DNA of 64,000 nt from Mytilus edulis (GCF_963676685.1 NC_092345.1:74389960-74453959); one strand, 5' to 3'. Shown: positions 23,800-38,900, counted from the stretch's first letter. Notes: generated by a model from the sequence alone, not told the origin. A program made the numbers and translations.

Positions 23800-24188
23800 T
23801 AGTAGAGGGTGTTGCCTTAGCTGTTGTTGATGCGCTGGATAAAGCCATGTATTTCGTTCTTGGTTATGAAGAACTCATTATTGCAGTAGATCACAAACCA
23901 CTACTCAAAATATTTGGTGACAGAACACTTGACCAGATTTCAAATACCAGGCTACGAAACCTCAAGGAAAAAACATTGCGTTACAAATTCAGAATGATGC
24001 ATGTCCAAGGAGCAGAACACTGTGCTGCTGATGCTGTTTCGCAGAACCCAACAGGCAATAATTCAGAGGAACTCAGGTTAATTGATGACATAGCATTGAT
24101 TACAGAAGACAGCAACCAAATTGATTATTTGTCTTTCAGACTTTCAACACAATTTCTTGTCATCAATCATGAAAGACGATTGTTGTGA
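23800..24188 (+). pseudogene. RNase H fragment
   Basis: It contains the signature IIAVDHKPLLKIF and the closing block GAEHCAADAVSQNP, in which the usual D-x-LSR appears as D-A-VSQ. It continues the RNase H begun in the preceding fragment, in another frame. Confidence 0.75.
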
Positions 24189-24254
24189 TGTATGTTCAGA
24201 TGAAGAACATCAACTTGCCACAGCCTCGTCAATAAACACTTAACAATCTATCAC

Positions 24255-24731
24255 ATGGCACACGGTACGTGTTGTGTTGCTACCAACACTGACGATGATA
24301 TGGTTAAACTGGTAGAAATAATCGAGAATGGAATGCCTGAAATCCGTCATGAAATGCCTACTGAACTTTGTGAATTCTACCAATTTCGAGAAGACCTCTA
24401 CACAGTAGATGGTGTAGTCATGTATAAGGATCGCATCGTTATTCCACCTGCACTCCGCAAAAATGTCTTGGCAATACTCTACTCAGCACACCAAGGTCTT
24501 ACATCAATGATGTTGACAAGAGCAGAATCGTCATTCTTTTGGCCTGGAATAACCCCAGATATCACTACCCTACGAAATAAATGTTATCAATGTAATCGAA
24601 TGGCACCATCACAACCATGTGTACCACCAACACACCTGTGTACCCAGATTATCCTTCCCAGTGTTTGTGCGCTGTTTTTTTTTTCCATTATAAAGGCGTC
24701 ACTTACCTTGATGGTCGTAGACATATACTAG
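24255..24731 (+). pseudogene. Integrase zinc-binding domain fragment
   Basis: The HHCC-type module is readable, with H in SAHQGL and CYQCNRMAPSQP near the end. The frame then runs into a T-rich tract and loses similarity before the catalytic core. Confidence 0.7.
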
Positions 24732-24769
24732 TATTCTAACTGGCAAATCATTGAGAGGGCCAACAATGG

Positions 24770-25608
24770 TGCACAAGGACTAATAGACTGCCTACGAAGA
24801 ACAGTTATTACTTACAGGATACAAGATGAGTTATCTTCAGACGGAGGACCAGAATTTACTGCCTCTACAAGACAATTCCTTAAAGTATGGGGAGTGCATC
24901 ATCACCTTTCATCGGTTGCTTTTCCGCATAGCAATTGCAGAGCTGAAGTTGGCGTAAAACACTCAAACGTTTAATCACTGATAACACTGGACCAAACGGC
25001 GAACTTGAAACAGATTTTTTACAACGAGCAATCCTACAATATCGCAATTCACCTGATAGAGTCACAAGATTATCACCAGCTATGTGTGTATTTGGACGTC
25101 CTATTCGTGATTTCATTCTAATTCTTCCTTGTCGGTATAAACCGCATGACACATGGCGTGACACTTTATAAAAACGCGAGGAGGCTTTGAGGCATAGACA
25201 CATGAAAGTAGCTGAAAAACTTTGCGAACACACGAAACAACTACCTCCATTGAATTGACTATTGGCGTCCGAATCCAGAATCAGATTGGTGCAAATTCCC
25301 TGCAATGGGACAAAACAGGACAAGTTATTGAAATAAGACAATTTAACCAATATGTAATACAGGTTGATGGATCGGGTAGATTTACCCTTCGCAACAGAAA
25401 ATTTATTAGGAAATACGAACCAGTGAAAAAATATCCAAAAAGGATATCAATTGACACTTATTTGAAATTGTTAGCAACGCAAATAAAGCCAGTGTTTCAT
25501 GAATCGTCTTCTAAAGGCAAAAAAAAAAAGAAGCTCTGTAGTGTAGAAAAGAACGTACTCACTGAAGGCTTGTTTACTACACCAGATAAACAGAATTTCG
25601 AGGATTGA
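24770..25608 (+). pseudogene. Integrase core and C-terminal fragments
   Basis: A core segment reads [10 protein letters not shown], then [13 protein letters not shown], then LQYRNSPDR. Stops and frameshifts interrupt it at several points (near 24975 and 25170, for example). The downstream frame 25222-25608 is the integrase C-terminal region. Confidence 0.7.
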
Positions 25609-25829
25609 GACTCTCGTCGAAATGAGTAACATTCAACATATATTGAATCATTCACATCTACCAAAACGTGCCAACGGCAATAGAGGGCTCGACAACGGCC
25701 ATTACACAAAGCACTCCGTTGAATTCCACACAAACCAATTCTTCGCCGCCTAAAGAAGCTTCAACTCCAATCAGACATTCCATTCGTCAAAGAAAAGAAC
25801 CGTCATGGCTCCAAGATTACGAACATTAG

Positions 25830-27560
25830 CTAAGAACAACACAATTCATATAAACATTTTGTTATTTCACTAGATCAAAAGATAGGTCTACTATTAATAA
25901 GTCATCGTTATATTTCGATAGACATACCAATGACTTGAGGGTGGTTGGGGTGGGGGGGGGGGTATGAGGAATATCCAAATGATTGTTATTAATTAATTGA
26001 TTTATTGTTTCAGATCTCCATCATTTCTGATGTATATTAAAGATATGAGAAAACAGTGCTATACTCATTTAATATTGTATAATGTTTTTTGATTCGAGCG
26101 TCACTGATGAGTCTATTGTAGACGAAACGCGCGACTGGTGTAAGTGTAAAATTTTAGTCCGGATATCTATGATGAGTTTATTTATCAAATTCATGATGCA
26201 AGGAATTTTTTTTATATCTTTTATTTTTCATATAACATACAGTTAATTATTCTTAAATTATGCATGCATGTTGCATTAGACTGACTGATTTTAGAAATAC
26301 ATTCAGCTGCATGTTGAGATATAATTTCATTGCAACAAATGGTTGCTCAATATTTTTTTTATTTTTTTTTATGTCTTGTAATATATTCTTACTAGTTATT
26401 TACACTTTGCCAAGTTAATGTTTTAAAACGTTCATATGTGTCTCAATTATTGTAAGCTGGATCCTATTTAGGTATACGTCTGGTATATCAGTAATTATTT
26501 TATTCTTTAATATTCACAAATTGCACATTATCGTAGTATTTTTCAAAGGTAACTTTAAAATTTCAAAATACTAGTAGAGATTTCTCTAAAATTACCACCA
26601 ACTTTGACTACTATATATAACTTTATTTCCTCTATCATAGAGATTAGGTGTACATGAAAATTTTCTTCGCCTATTGTCATTTGGAAAATGTAAACGACTT
26701 GTAATTAGAGATTTTCGGCAATGAAATATTTCATACAATTGGTCTTTGACATCTTATCCAAATTGGAAGAATGAAAAGTGCCCACTTGGATATTAATAAC
26801 ATGTAATCCAGGTAGATAATAACAATAGCACTTTTTACACCAAACAGTGGGAAGAACACAAATCTAGGGTGGTAGCATAAGGCATCTTAACTTCCTAAAA
26901 ATTAAAATAAACTTCAATCCGCAAGACGTCTTTTGATCTGTACATCGACGTGGTGAAATGAACCCTGCCATGTCCACTGCGATTTTGTTTTAGATGTATT
27001 TCTATTTGTGATTTATGCATCTGATGAGTTAAGCCTTTTTCAACTGCTATTCGTAGTTTGTTCTTATTTTGTACTATTACACAACATTTCAACTAGTTAA
27101 ACACCACCACATTTTGTATATTATGCCTATTCTAAGTTGGGAGCCTGTCATTTAGTGGTGGTTGTACATGGCTGTGCATAATATTTCCCCCCTTCATTCT
27201 TTTGTAAATAAAATAGGCCATTAGTTTTCTTGTTTTCGTGTTTGACATTTGTCATTTTATAACCTTTTATAGTTGACTATGCGGTATTGACTTTTTTCTT
27301 TAGCGGAATACGTATGGTGATCTTAACAATGCTTAAGTTTTCTGTGTCATTTAATCTCTTCTGGAGAGATGTCTCATTGTCAATCCTACCACATCTTCTT
27401 ATTTCTATATATGATATTGATGCGTATTTCTTAATCTATTTTTATATTACATTGTTATATTGAAACTAATAACCTTATTCATATAAACAGTTATAATTAA
27501 CTGTAGATGCTTAAAATTTATTGAGACTTTGATCAATATTGACATATTATAATAATCAAT
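25830..27560. other. Intergenic, repeats only
   Basis: It contains a G-run near 25950, a piece of the 23095 repeat at about 26090-26165, and inverted fragments of the 5033-5470 family at about 26935-27060 and 27180-27400. No gene is recognised. Confidence 0.55.
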
Positions 27561-27584
27561 TCAATACACAAAAATATCTTCATA

Positions 27585-29904
27585 CACCTTTATTTTCAAC
27601 ACTCTTACATTGTGAAGATAATATAAAGTGGTATATTAATCATAATGAAATACAATAATTTGGCAGTGCAAACAAGCAGTGAGTGAGCGAAGTGTTGAGT
27701 ATTTAGGGTCTCATCAGATCTAGATCTTCTAATATATATATACACATTTGTATTAAGGTTCAGTTTGTAGTTTCAGGTCAAGTTCCAGTCGATGTTAGAC
27801 ATTCACAGCATTTCTTGAATTATTTAACAGTAGTGGATGGAAATATTGTTGTTACAAATTAAAGATGTTAAAAAGTATTTTTTAATAGCACAATAAATTG
27901 AGACTGACTCTTTACCATTAAACACAAGCCTGTTTTGAGCATTGTAATCTTTGTGCGATATTCTTTGGAGAAATCACCATATGCTGTCACTACATGTAAT
28001 GAGCCAATAAATGTTTATAAAGAACATAAATTTAATATTGAACCAAACATATTGTCATTCCAGCTATCTTCAATTCACAATTTCTCCTTTCTTTGCCAAT
28101 AACATTTAAAAATACAAAATTACACATTAATTGTCAGAAAAAGTAGTCTTATTTTTAAATTCAAAAACTTTTTTTAAAGTCATTTGAATCATTTAAAAAA
28201 AAATCTAAATCAAGCTCAAAAATTGCTTTCAAAAGGCAGTAAGTTTTTCTATATTCCAGGATGTCATGTCGCTTCATTCGTGTCTCACAGCTAGGCTTTA
28301 ACAAATAGAAAACCTTTCCTGTTCTATATGGATCAAGGGAAAGAGACTTTATATGACTGAAAATATGTGCACGAAATGCCATTGACTAACTGGTAAGTAA
28401 CATTAACTGGTCTTTGTCCTGTAAAGCTGTAAAACATTGAGATATAAAAAAGATTGTAATTATAGCTCAAATTGAACAAAATCTTTGAAACAAAATAAAT
28501 GACCAAACAGAAAAAGGGATCACAAAAGTGATACCAATATTACCAAATTCAGAATAAATGATCTGTGTGTATAAGCAACACGTGATTGCTGAACACAAAT
28601 TAAAGTATAAAAAAAAACTCATACTAACCCTATGGGCTTTATCATGTAAAATGATTGAACATAAAAAATAACAACAATGAGATTAGCCTTTAGTGCTTGG
28701 CAAGCTGTAAACAATGAATGATGACTCACACGAAATGATGGCAATAGGCCAACACATATTTCTACCTAGGTGGACTTAAACATTAACAATAATGGTTAAA
28801 CACCAAGTGGCCCTTGGATAGGTGAACTAAAAATATCTAAAATGACTCATTATGCATTACGATTCAAACACCAATGTTATACAACTCTCCACAAGAGACA
28901 AAAATGGCACAGAAATTAACAACTATAGGTCACCGTACGGCCTTCAACAATGAGCAAAGCCCATACCGCATAGTCAGCTATAACAGGCCCTGAAATGACA
29001 ATGTAAAACAATTCAAACGAGAAAAGTAACGGCCTTATTTATAAACAAAATTAACGAAAAACTAATATATAACACATACACAAACGAAATCAACTGAATA
29101 ACAGGCTCCTGACTTGGGACAGGCACATACATACATAATTTTGCGGGGTTAAATGTATTTGTCAGTTGCTTTAAGGGAAACACAATATTATGCGAACCTA
29201 TCCATGTCAGTGAATTAATTATCTTATCTTGTTAACTTTTCAATGCTAATGCTAATTAATGAGCCACATATTAAATATCATTCTCTGACCCTTAAAATTC
29301 CCCTTAAAAGAAACATTCCTTATCACAAACTGTAATGTGTAACTATGCAAATGCACCTAACAGGACTTAGCAGGGGCATACATAATCTCCATAGAAATGG
29401 GATATAATACAACTGCATACCAAATTACATTGATATATCAATGATATAGTTCCTTAAATAACTGACCTTATCATAAACTTTAACATATTAAAGATGCAGC
29501 TTGTTGAAACAGCGGGCTGAAGTTCACACATCTAAAACTTTGTTAAGATGATTGAACAGAAAAGAAAATATAAATGCACAAATAGATGACAGCAATTTAA
29601 TGAACCACTCCTGTTCAACAAAGAACATTGTTCAATTTGATTCAATAAAATCCCACGAAAGTGTACTGTATAGAAAAAGAGACCAAATAAAAGAAAAAAG
29701 GTTCTTGAGATTTCATTTGTCCACAAAGGATTTCTTAAATCATTGTAAATTTGAATAATGGACATCAATAATAATCTTAATTTTTTACTGTAATTTTAGC
29801 TCCCATACAAAACTTATACATATACTACTACTGCATCATCCATCATTCTTTTATGTCACCAGCTGCTGGAAGCACTTTTTTTTAGTTTGATCAGCTGATT
29901 CATA
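27585..29904 (-). other. Region downstream of ZIP copy 2, possible 3' UTR
   Basis: It lies directly after the copy 2 stop codon on the minus strand. A minus-strand AATAAA lies near 27589-27594, so a long 3' UTR of up to about 2.3 kb is possible. A repeat of the 5033-5470 family sits at about 28880-29150. No coding exon is seen. Confidence 0.35.
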
Positions 29905-32900
29905 TCAGAAGAGATTCTTCAGGTCATGTTCATATATAGCAATGAGAAACATTATTCCCCCTCCTAACATCATTCCTGAAATCTGTAACAAAAGATGACA
30001 AAGTGGATGCTCTCCCTTCTTTGTATCTACATCAGACACCTGTGGAAGCTGAAAATAAATAATTTACACTGTCATTGCAGTTAAAACTTAATGCTAAATA
30101 CAGTTTACTGACATGATTTATAACATATTCAGTGGCGAACAAATGAACTTATAATATGATATGCATTTACATGTACTAGTAATATGATGTTGGTGATTCT
30201 TATTGTCATTTTCTGGTGTTTCTCCTTTTATTTTGATAAAAATGTAAGAAAACAGTATAATTTCAGTAAGCTACTTCACAAAAAAACCCAAAATGAAACA
30301 GATAAGATCAATTTGAAAATAAATAACTCAATGAATTTATACATCACAATGAGAGTCTGCTGATCAGTCGGACTTCGTTTTTGTGATTCAGTACGTCTCA
30401 TTGTATGCTGTTTAGAGGTTTTAAATATTGAACCTTGATTTGGACGTGAATTTGAGAAACACACGTTGATTAGAGACCTGACGTCGATCTGAGTCTATTC
30501 ATAAAGATATGATAAAATTGAGAATGAAAATGGGGAATGTGTCAAAGAGACAACAGTGGAAGGCAACCAATGGATTTTCGATGCAGCGAGAAACTCCTGC
30601 ACCATGACCATGTATATATATATATATAGTCACAATTTAATTTTCAGATTTAGTCATCTGTCCCATCCAAACAATATATTCAATTCTGCAGTGCTAATCT
30701 TTTTTTTTAATGACAACCAAATCACATCAATGGTTTCCATTAAATTCTTTTTGATGACTGTTCATCTGTTCTTGTACATAAGACCTTTACTAAAATTGTA
30801 TAAAGTACCATACATAACCTTCACAAATGTACTATATTACAAAGCTCTTGCTGTTATTTGGGAAACAGTCCTTATGATTATCTTACCATATCAACTAAAG
30901 CAATATACAGGAATATGCCAGCAACTCCAACAAAAATCCATTGGCTAGCACCTTCTATATTACCGATGAAAATACCAACACACATACCCATGAAGGCAAG
31001 AACCGATGATAAGCAGTTGTATACCAGGGCTTGTTTAACTGTCATCCCTGCTCTTAATAAAACAGCAAAATCACCTGAAAAAAACAAAAATATCTTCACA
31101 TTTTCTATAAGAGGTACATCCATTAGATTACTACAAACATGTTGTAATAGAATATCTTAGAACACAATTGGAAAGTAAGTTTTTATCTATTTAAATTTTC
31201 TTTATATATGCTAAAATCTTTAAAAAAAAGAATCAAAGTGTGATAGCACTTGAAAAAAGCATTTGTCTTCTTATCTTAAAGAAAATATTAAAATCGAGAT
31301 AATGTTTCCATACGAAATACTTGGCAGTTGTAAACCAGTCCGTTAGTGATATATCTTAAAATTACAAATTACCATGTGGAAATAAATACGATATGTTGCA
31401 GATCTGCAAACACAGTTAGGTTAACCAATACAATATATTCCGATTAAAATTACAAAAGTATTTTGATATTTTGATATTAGAAACAAGCAAGAGAGCCTGT
31501 TTCTTTTCTTTTAAAACAGCAAAATTGAAAAGAGCTGTAGAATGAAAAAGTGTGTGCACTCTATTTTGAAGATAAAAAATGTTTGTAAGGATTCTGCGGA
31601 ACCCAGTGTCTTACCTACTTTATAAATGTAATTAATGTTTACTGCAGACTGTATGTAATGTTAACTGGAAGAAAACTAAGTCCATATAAAATATGTATAA
31701 GTAACTTATACTGAAAAACTGGAAATATATTTTTACAAAATTTCCTCCTGCATACTAGCTCTTGATCATAAACAAGCTTCTGTCAAAGTTTGGTAGGAAT
31801 CCAGGAAAGTTAAAGAAAGTTATTAAAATTTTAAAAACTTTAACCACAGATTGAATATTATGTTAACTGGCAGAAAAACTAATCCCATTTAATCATAAGT
31901 CAAATACGGATAAACAGGATTTTCTTTTTATAAAAAAAAATGTTTTTGGATACCATCTTATAATCATAAACAAGCTTCTGTTCAAATTTGATAGAAATAC
32001 AGGATAGTTTAAGAAAGTAATTAAAATTTTAAAAACTTTAACCACAGAGTGAATATTTGGGGACGCCGCCATCAATGACAATGACGACCGAATGTAGGAT
32101 GGCTATGTCGCGCTTTTTCAACTTAAGTCGAAGACAAGATAGAAAATGGCCATATACTATCACTGTAGAAGCAAACGTTTTTTTTAAACTTAAGACTTGC
32201 AAATTGTTCTTTGTTTTTGCAATGCCAGATTCTGGCATTGCAAAAACAGAACAATGTAATGTTTTTATAAGTCTTACAAGGACAATATCAATATCTAACC
32301 TATTTCATGAGGTATTTCATGACAAAATATAGCAATAGATGTACTCAATCCTCCTGTTAAACTTGCTGCAAAGGCTGCACCAATAGCTAAACCATCAGCA
32401 AAGGTGTGAATTCCATCACCCATAATGATCATCCATGCAATAGCTGCCACTGTCTTGGGTACTTTATGACAGTGGCTATGACCATGACCACCATGAGTAT
32501 GACTTAATACTAGCGATGGATCTTCCTCGTCTGTAGACTGCTTCCAGTTGACATGATTCTCTGCGTCACTCAAATCATCCAGCTTGTGACAGTCAGTATT
32601 GTGAGATTCTTCAGCATAATTCTTCAAAGCTGAAACAAAAATCATACATAGAAATAGGAAGATGTTGTACTAGTACAAGTGTACATGAGACAACTCTCCA
32701 TTCAAGTCACAGTTCATTAAAGGTTAAATATTATTGGTCAAAGTACATTATTCAACATGGAGCCTTGGCTCACACCAAACAGCAAGCTATAACGGGTCCC
32801 AAAATGACTAGTGAAAAAAAATCAAAGGGAACAAGCATTCTGTAGTCCCCTTCCGTTTAAAAATTCATTGTAATGGAACAAAGTTCCAACTTGATCTGTA

Positions 32901-35900
32901 ATTTGTCATGATAATACTACATTCAAATCTGCCTTAACGACCAACTGCTGTTAACGACCACCTTTCAAGCCCCCTAGATTTTCCTATATATTTTAACTGT
33001 GTTAAGCGACGAGCGACTGCGTTAATTTGTATAAAACGACCATAATAATTGATTTACTTGGAAGAATCAGCGATGTTCAAAAACTGTAATCGTACCGATA
33101 TGATGATCAATGTTCACCTTCCCCTCGTTAAAACTCGACTGATGCCATTGCGACAGTAGCAGTTTCACTCGAGGATTGCCAATTGTTGACATTCTAACTT
33201 TCGACAATCCTTGAGTAAATCTGCTAGAACGTAATCACCCAAGTTTAAACGATTGATTACCACAAAGTTTAATAATAAGGACGTCTATTACCAAGTCCAA
33301 AATCGATTACAAAGTTCAACTCGGGATTGAAGTGAAATGGGTTACTCAAACAGAGCTATTGTCAGTTGTATGATTGAGACAAAATTTGCCAAAAATGACG
33401 ATGGTGAAGTTGAATACACTATATTATTAGCATGGCTAGAAAAATAAACTTTCTTAATACAGTTATGATTCAGTAATAAGGAACAAGCGACCAAATTATT
33501 TGAAAGTCTTGCATAACGAGACAATTAATATTAAATCTTGAAGAACATGTGAGGGCTCTGCACCCTGGGTTATTTTTCTGAAATTAAACAAGACATATAG
33601 CTATAGCTATGATATATAAATAAATTATGGAACCTGTATTTAGAAACCACTTTTGCCATCTTCCTTGAGTGGTCTCTTAATACAGGATTAACTGTATATA
33701 CTAATTATCAAATAGAAGTCTTCAAGAATGACAAACAAAACACCTCCAAAGTTAATAAAAATTACAATATATGAATAATAACAGAAAGTTTACCCCTCAT
33801 CTCACCCAGTTGCTGAAATTAATTGTTTTGAAGTTCATCCAAACAAACTTCAAACCTAAGGGAATATTTTAACATGACAAGTATCTTTCCAAAACAAAAT
33901 TTGAAAAATGAGGAAATAGGGGGGGGGGCCAAAATGGTGCTTATCGTACCTTTAATACTAGGGAAAGGGTTTTAACTGAACAAAGAGAAAAGTAAAATCG
34001 TGAAAATCAAACCTGTAACTTGCCATTATGAAACAATAAACCAAATATCAAATCAATATCTTCAAGCACGAAGAAACAAAGTCCGAAAAACTGATTTACC
34101 AAACTGACAGATGGCCAGACAGACAGATGGACTGAGTGAAAACCTAAAGTCCCATTTGAACCACACCAACAAACGACAACCACTGAATATCACGCTCCTG
34201 ACTTTCCAGTTGAATACAAACAATTCTGATATGCTAAAGATTGAAATAAACTGTTGACGCAAAGATCTGTCTTGGCTGTATGTTATATTTACTACTATTT
34301 GCAAATATTTAAACTTTTAACATTTAAACTATGCAAAAACTTCATGTTCAATAAACTATCATTGAGGGGTTGGGCAACACAGACTTCTTGGAAATGAGAT
34401 GTGCAAATGCTTATAAAACTGTATACTTTAGCATGAGCTGGTCTAGAAAAACAATATGGGGGATTTGGAAGGCAATACCAATGTCACCCATACAATTACA
34501 TTTTATTTTGCAAACATAACAACACAATTTCAAATTTGTCAACTTCAATACCCCTAGGATCATGAGGATTGCTTTGTCTAAATTTGCAACATGAATGTTA
34601 CTGGCTTGACAATAAAACAGGATGTATTTTATAAAAACTTCATTTAGGAACATGAGATGACAGGTCCAACAAAGGGTAATAAGACTTTGTAAAAACTTTG
34701 TGTGCAGGATGAATGGCATGTGAACCTCTCAAAAAGAATTAACAACAAACATACCTTTGTATCCAGGAGGACTGGCATGTGAACCTCTCTAGAATAAACA
34801 CCAAACATACCTTTGTGTCCAAGATGAATGGCATGTGAACCTCTCTAGAATTAACACAAAACCTGCCTTTGTGTCCAGGATGAACGGCATGTGAACCTCT
34901 CTAAAATTAACTCCAAACAAACCTTTTTGTCCAGGATGAATGGAATGTGAACCTCTCTAGAATTAACACCAAACTGTTTTATACGTGTTTCAGCAGGATG
35001 AATGGCATGTGAACCTCTCTAGAAGAATTAACACCAAACATACCTTTGTGTCCAATATGAATGGCATGTGAATCTCTCTAGAATTAACACCAAACACACC
35101 TTTGTGTCCAGGATGAATGGCATGTGAACCTCTCTAGAATTAACACCAAACATATCTTTGCATTTGTGTCCGGGATGAATGGCATGTGAACCTCCTTATA
35201 ATTAACACCAAACATACTTTTGTGTCCAGGAAGAACGGCATGTGAATCTCTCTAGAAGAATAAACACCAAACATACTTTTGTGTCCGGGATGAATGGCAT
35301 GTGAACCTCTCTAGAATTAACACCAAACATACCTTTTTGTCCAGGATGAATGACATGTGAACCTCATTAGAATTAACACCATACCTACCTTTGTGTCTAG
35401 GATGAATGGCTTGTGAACCTTTCTAGAATCAACACCAAACATACCTTTGTGTCCAGGATGAATGGCATGTGAACCTCTCTAGAATTAATACCGAACATAC
35501 CTTTGTGTCCAGGATGAATGGCATGTGAACCTCTATAGAATCAACACCAAACATACCTTTGTGTCCAGGATGGATGGCTTGTGAACCTCTCTAGAATTAC
35601 CAACAAACATACCTTTGTGTCCAAGATGAATGGCATGTGAATCTCTTTATAATTAACACCAAACACACCTTTGAGTCCAGGATGAATGGCATGTGAACCT
35701 CTCTAGAATTAACACCAAACATACCTTTTCCTTTGTGTACAGGATGAATGGCATGTGAACTTTCTACAATTAACACCCAACTTACCTCTGTGTCCAAGAT
35801 GAATGGCATGTGAACCTCTCTAGAATTAATACCAAACATACCTTTGTATCCAGGGTGAATTGCATGTGAACCTCTCTAGAAGAATTAACACCAAACATAC

Positions 35901-38900
35901 CTTTGTGTCCAGGGTGGATGCCCACAATCATATGGTCACAATCATGTCCAGACGCATGTTCTATAAAACTGGTGTTTTGTTCCTTACTATATACTGTCTT
36001 ATTATTGGTGTGTTTAGATACACCCTGTAAATAAAAATATGAAAGGGTTTTTAACTGAGATATATATTTATGTATTCAAGCTTTACAGCAATGTGGTCAT
36101 ATCAATTTTATATCATGTCATTTTTACTATTGCTGTATGACGTCGGAGGAGTAAAATAATCAGTTTTTATTTAACAACCAAAGCAATATAGAAATCTAAT
36201 TTATTTTTTTGTATATCAGCAACCAGGGATAATTGAATATATTTGATACCTACCATTTTGCGTTTTTCTTGTGTATGTATTGTCAAGAGTCTTTCTATCA
36301 GAAAGAAGAGATATATTCCTCCAAGTCCACACAGTCCTTTCAATACAGATGACATATGCTGTGAGTTGTCATGTGAATCATGTTTACCATGCGAGGAATG
36401 CACATGTCCACCTTGGAATGCCTGAAATGTATGTAGAACATAAATATTTACATACGTTTGTGTATAAATGTTAGACAAAGGCTAAATGTCAGCATAAAAG
36501 AATTGTTCCACTTTAAATGTATCATGTAATTAACAATCACTGTTGCCTTGTTGACAAACACCAAAATGTGTACACTTTAGTTCTTTCACCAATGGTACAC
36601 AACACAAAAGCATGTATTGTCATACTCAGCATACCCCCACTTGTAATCCCAAAACATGAATAGGAAGAAAAGAGGTAGGTGTCTAACTGATAAAAAAAGA
36701 GATCACACTTTAAATATTATCACTGAAAAAAATATTTGTTATCATTCAACATGTTCTTGATGTTGAAAATTTTAGTATCCAAAAGGTGTTCACAAGTTAC
36801 GACTCCTCATTGTCAAGCTGGTGACTCAATATGAAGTAAATCCCAAAAGTAGTCATGAAGTGTGAAGAATTAAATTCTAAGTACATTGTTCTGTTCAGTA
36901 GATCCTGAAAAAAATGTTTCAAAAATATTTGTTGGAAAAGGGATGGACAGAAAACAGATTGACATGGCGATTGCTATATAATAGCTCCCACTTTTAACAG
37001 AGGAATATAACATTATTTAGTAAATTAGTCGAGTATCATTTTGGTATTCGATACTTTGGCTAAAATGCCCGTGATTTCACCTCAAAATGTAGTTCGAGTA
37101 AAGACAAACATGTGCATCTGGAAAAGATTTAATGTATAGCATGCTCTAGATTAATAAAATTCAAATGCATTGTATGATTCAAAAAAATAAAAACTTAACT
37201 GGATTTTGCAGTGCACTTAATTTCGTCCCTGCAGAAGATGATAAAATTAACAAATGGTTGAGTTTCACTTGATATGGTTCACCCCTGTTCACAGTTTAAA
37301 ACACCAATTATTGTCAAGTATCTATTGTCCATCCATTGTCCATGTCAATTATTACAGCTCACTTCAATTATTACCTGTGGGGGAAGTTCTCAAACCTCTT
37401 TCCTATCTTAGTTTATTTTGACACCTTCTGGAGGAATAAAAAAAAGTGCAACGCAAAATCCTGTTCAGTTTTTATTTTTATAAAACATAAAACGTATTTG
37501 AAATTTATTTATCTAGGGCATGCTATGCCTTAAATCTTTTTCAAATGCATAGGTTTGTCTGCACGCTGAGTAAATTTTGAGGTGAAAAATCTGCAATTTT
37601 AGGCTAAGGGTCCACATGAACCTTAACATCAATGTTTGGATGTATATCATACATCATAACTAATAAATAAACGTACATGAGGAATGAGATGTAACATAGC
37701 ATCTCCAGAGAGGGCTCCAACAGCTAACGCTACCAAAAACTGTAACAGATGATTATAAAAGACTTTCTGCATGAAAGGAATAAGTGTAACACCAAGTAGT
37801 TCTACTAAACTGATGACAAGCACTGACAGACAGCTGAATCCCCATACTGAAATACAATAACATTTAGTCAATTCATTTTACTGCATTGGGCAATCTTATA
37901 TTTATTGGTTTATAAACAGTTCAATCTAATAAAAATTACTTTTCTGCACTTGCGCCTGATTTTCCTTTTGCTGTTTATAGTTTAAGCCTCAAAACTTATA
38001 CACATTCTGGACATATTGTGTCCAAATATAACTATAAATATAAATAAGCTTTATTTAGAGTCGGCAAGGTATACAAACATAGACAAACATAAGCTCTAAT
38101 TAGATTTTAACCGACTGTGAAAATACAAATGCATATCACTCATTTAGACATAATTTTGAATTCAATACGTCCTCTATTTACTCCCAGGGGCCCGATGGAA
38201 GGCTTTTAATATCTCTTTTTTACTTTCTACATACCTTCTGGTAGATGATAGCTACTCTCTGATGTATTCAGATGTTGGTGTATTCCATGGGGATAATGTT
38301 GATCTGCATGCTCTAAACTAATCAACATGAACAGTAACCCAGGACAAAAGTTAACAAACTGATTCCTAGTTATACCATCTGTATATCCATACTCGTGTAA
38401 CAAACTGTCAACATTATATTTGTCCTGAAAATTAAAGCAAACATGTTTTTCCTTTACAAAAGTTTATATACATGCAAAGTGAGCAACAATGTCTCACGTT
38501 GTTGTTACAGACTGCTGCATGTTATAGCTTGATTAAGGTCCATTAAACATTATCGTTATAAATAACAGTATTTAACTAAACATGCCCAAGTCGTAAATTT
38601 TCATAACTATTAAGAACATATTTTCCTGCCACATCTCATACAGTATTGGATGTTGATTCACACATACATGTACTTATTCAATTTCTAGTTAATGACACAC
38701 ATATATATATACACACATACATGTAGTAACAGTAATACAACTTTTGGCAATCTTCATAGATTATCATTGATCATCTCAACGAGATTGATTTTCTCGCTTG
38801 AGCCGGCACGTCGAAAGTGAGAAAAGCAATCAAGTTGAAATGACCAATGAAAATCTGTTTATCGCTATTTTACCTATGACGACGATGTCAATTTCATGTC

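Larger units (their letters stand above)
23240..25829 (+). mobile_element. Decayed Ty3-like retrotransposon pol remnant
   Basis: Fragments appear in the order expected of a Ty3-type pol: end of RT, RNase H, zinc-binding integrase N-terminus, integrase core, C-terminal tail. They are split by frameshifts and stops, so no intact polyprotein exists. The RT palm and everything before it are missing, because the dispersed repeat at 23095-23235 abuts the RT fragment. No LTRs, primer-binding site or gag were recognised. The last readable tail ends at a stop at 25827-25829. Confidence 0.8.

Noticed and set aside
23095-26165. Treating the similar repeats flanking the pol remnant as LTRs
   Set aside because: The same repeat occurs alone at 56235, the two flanking pieces cover different parts, and no primer-binding site or polypurine tract was seen.
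35597-35839. 80-codon minus-strand frame with HMPFILD repeats
   Set aside because: It is a run-through of the exon 5 donor minisatellite, with units in changing frame.
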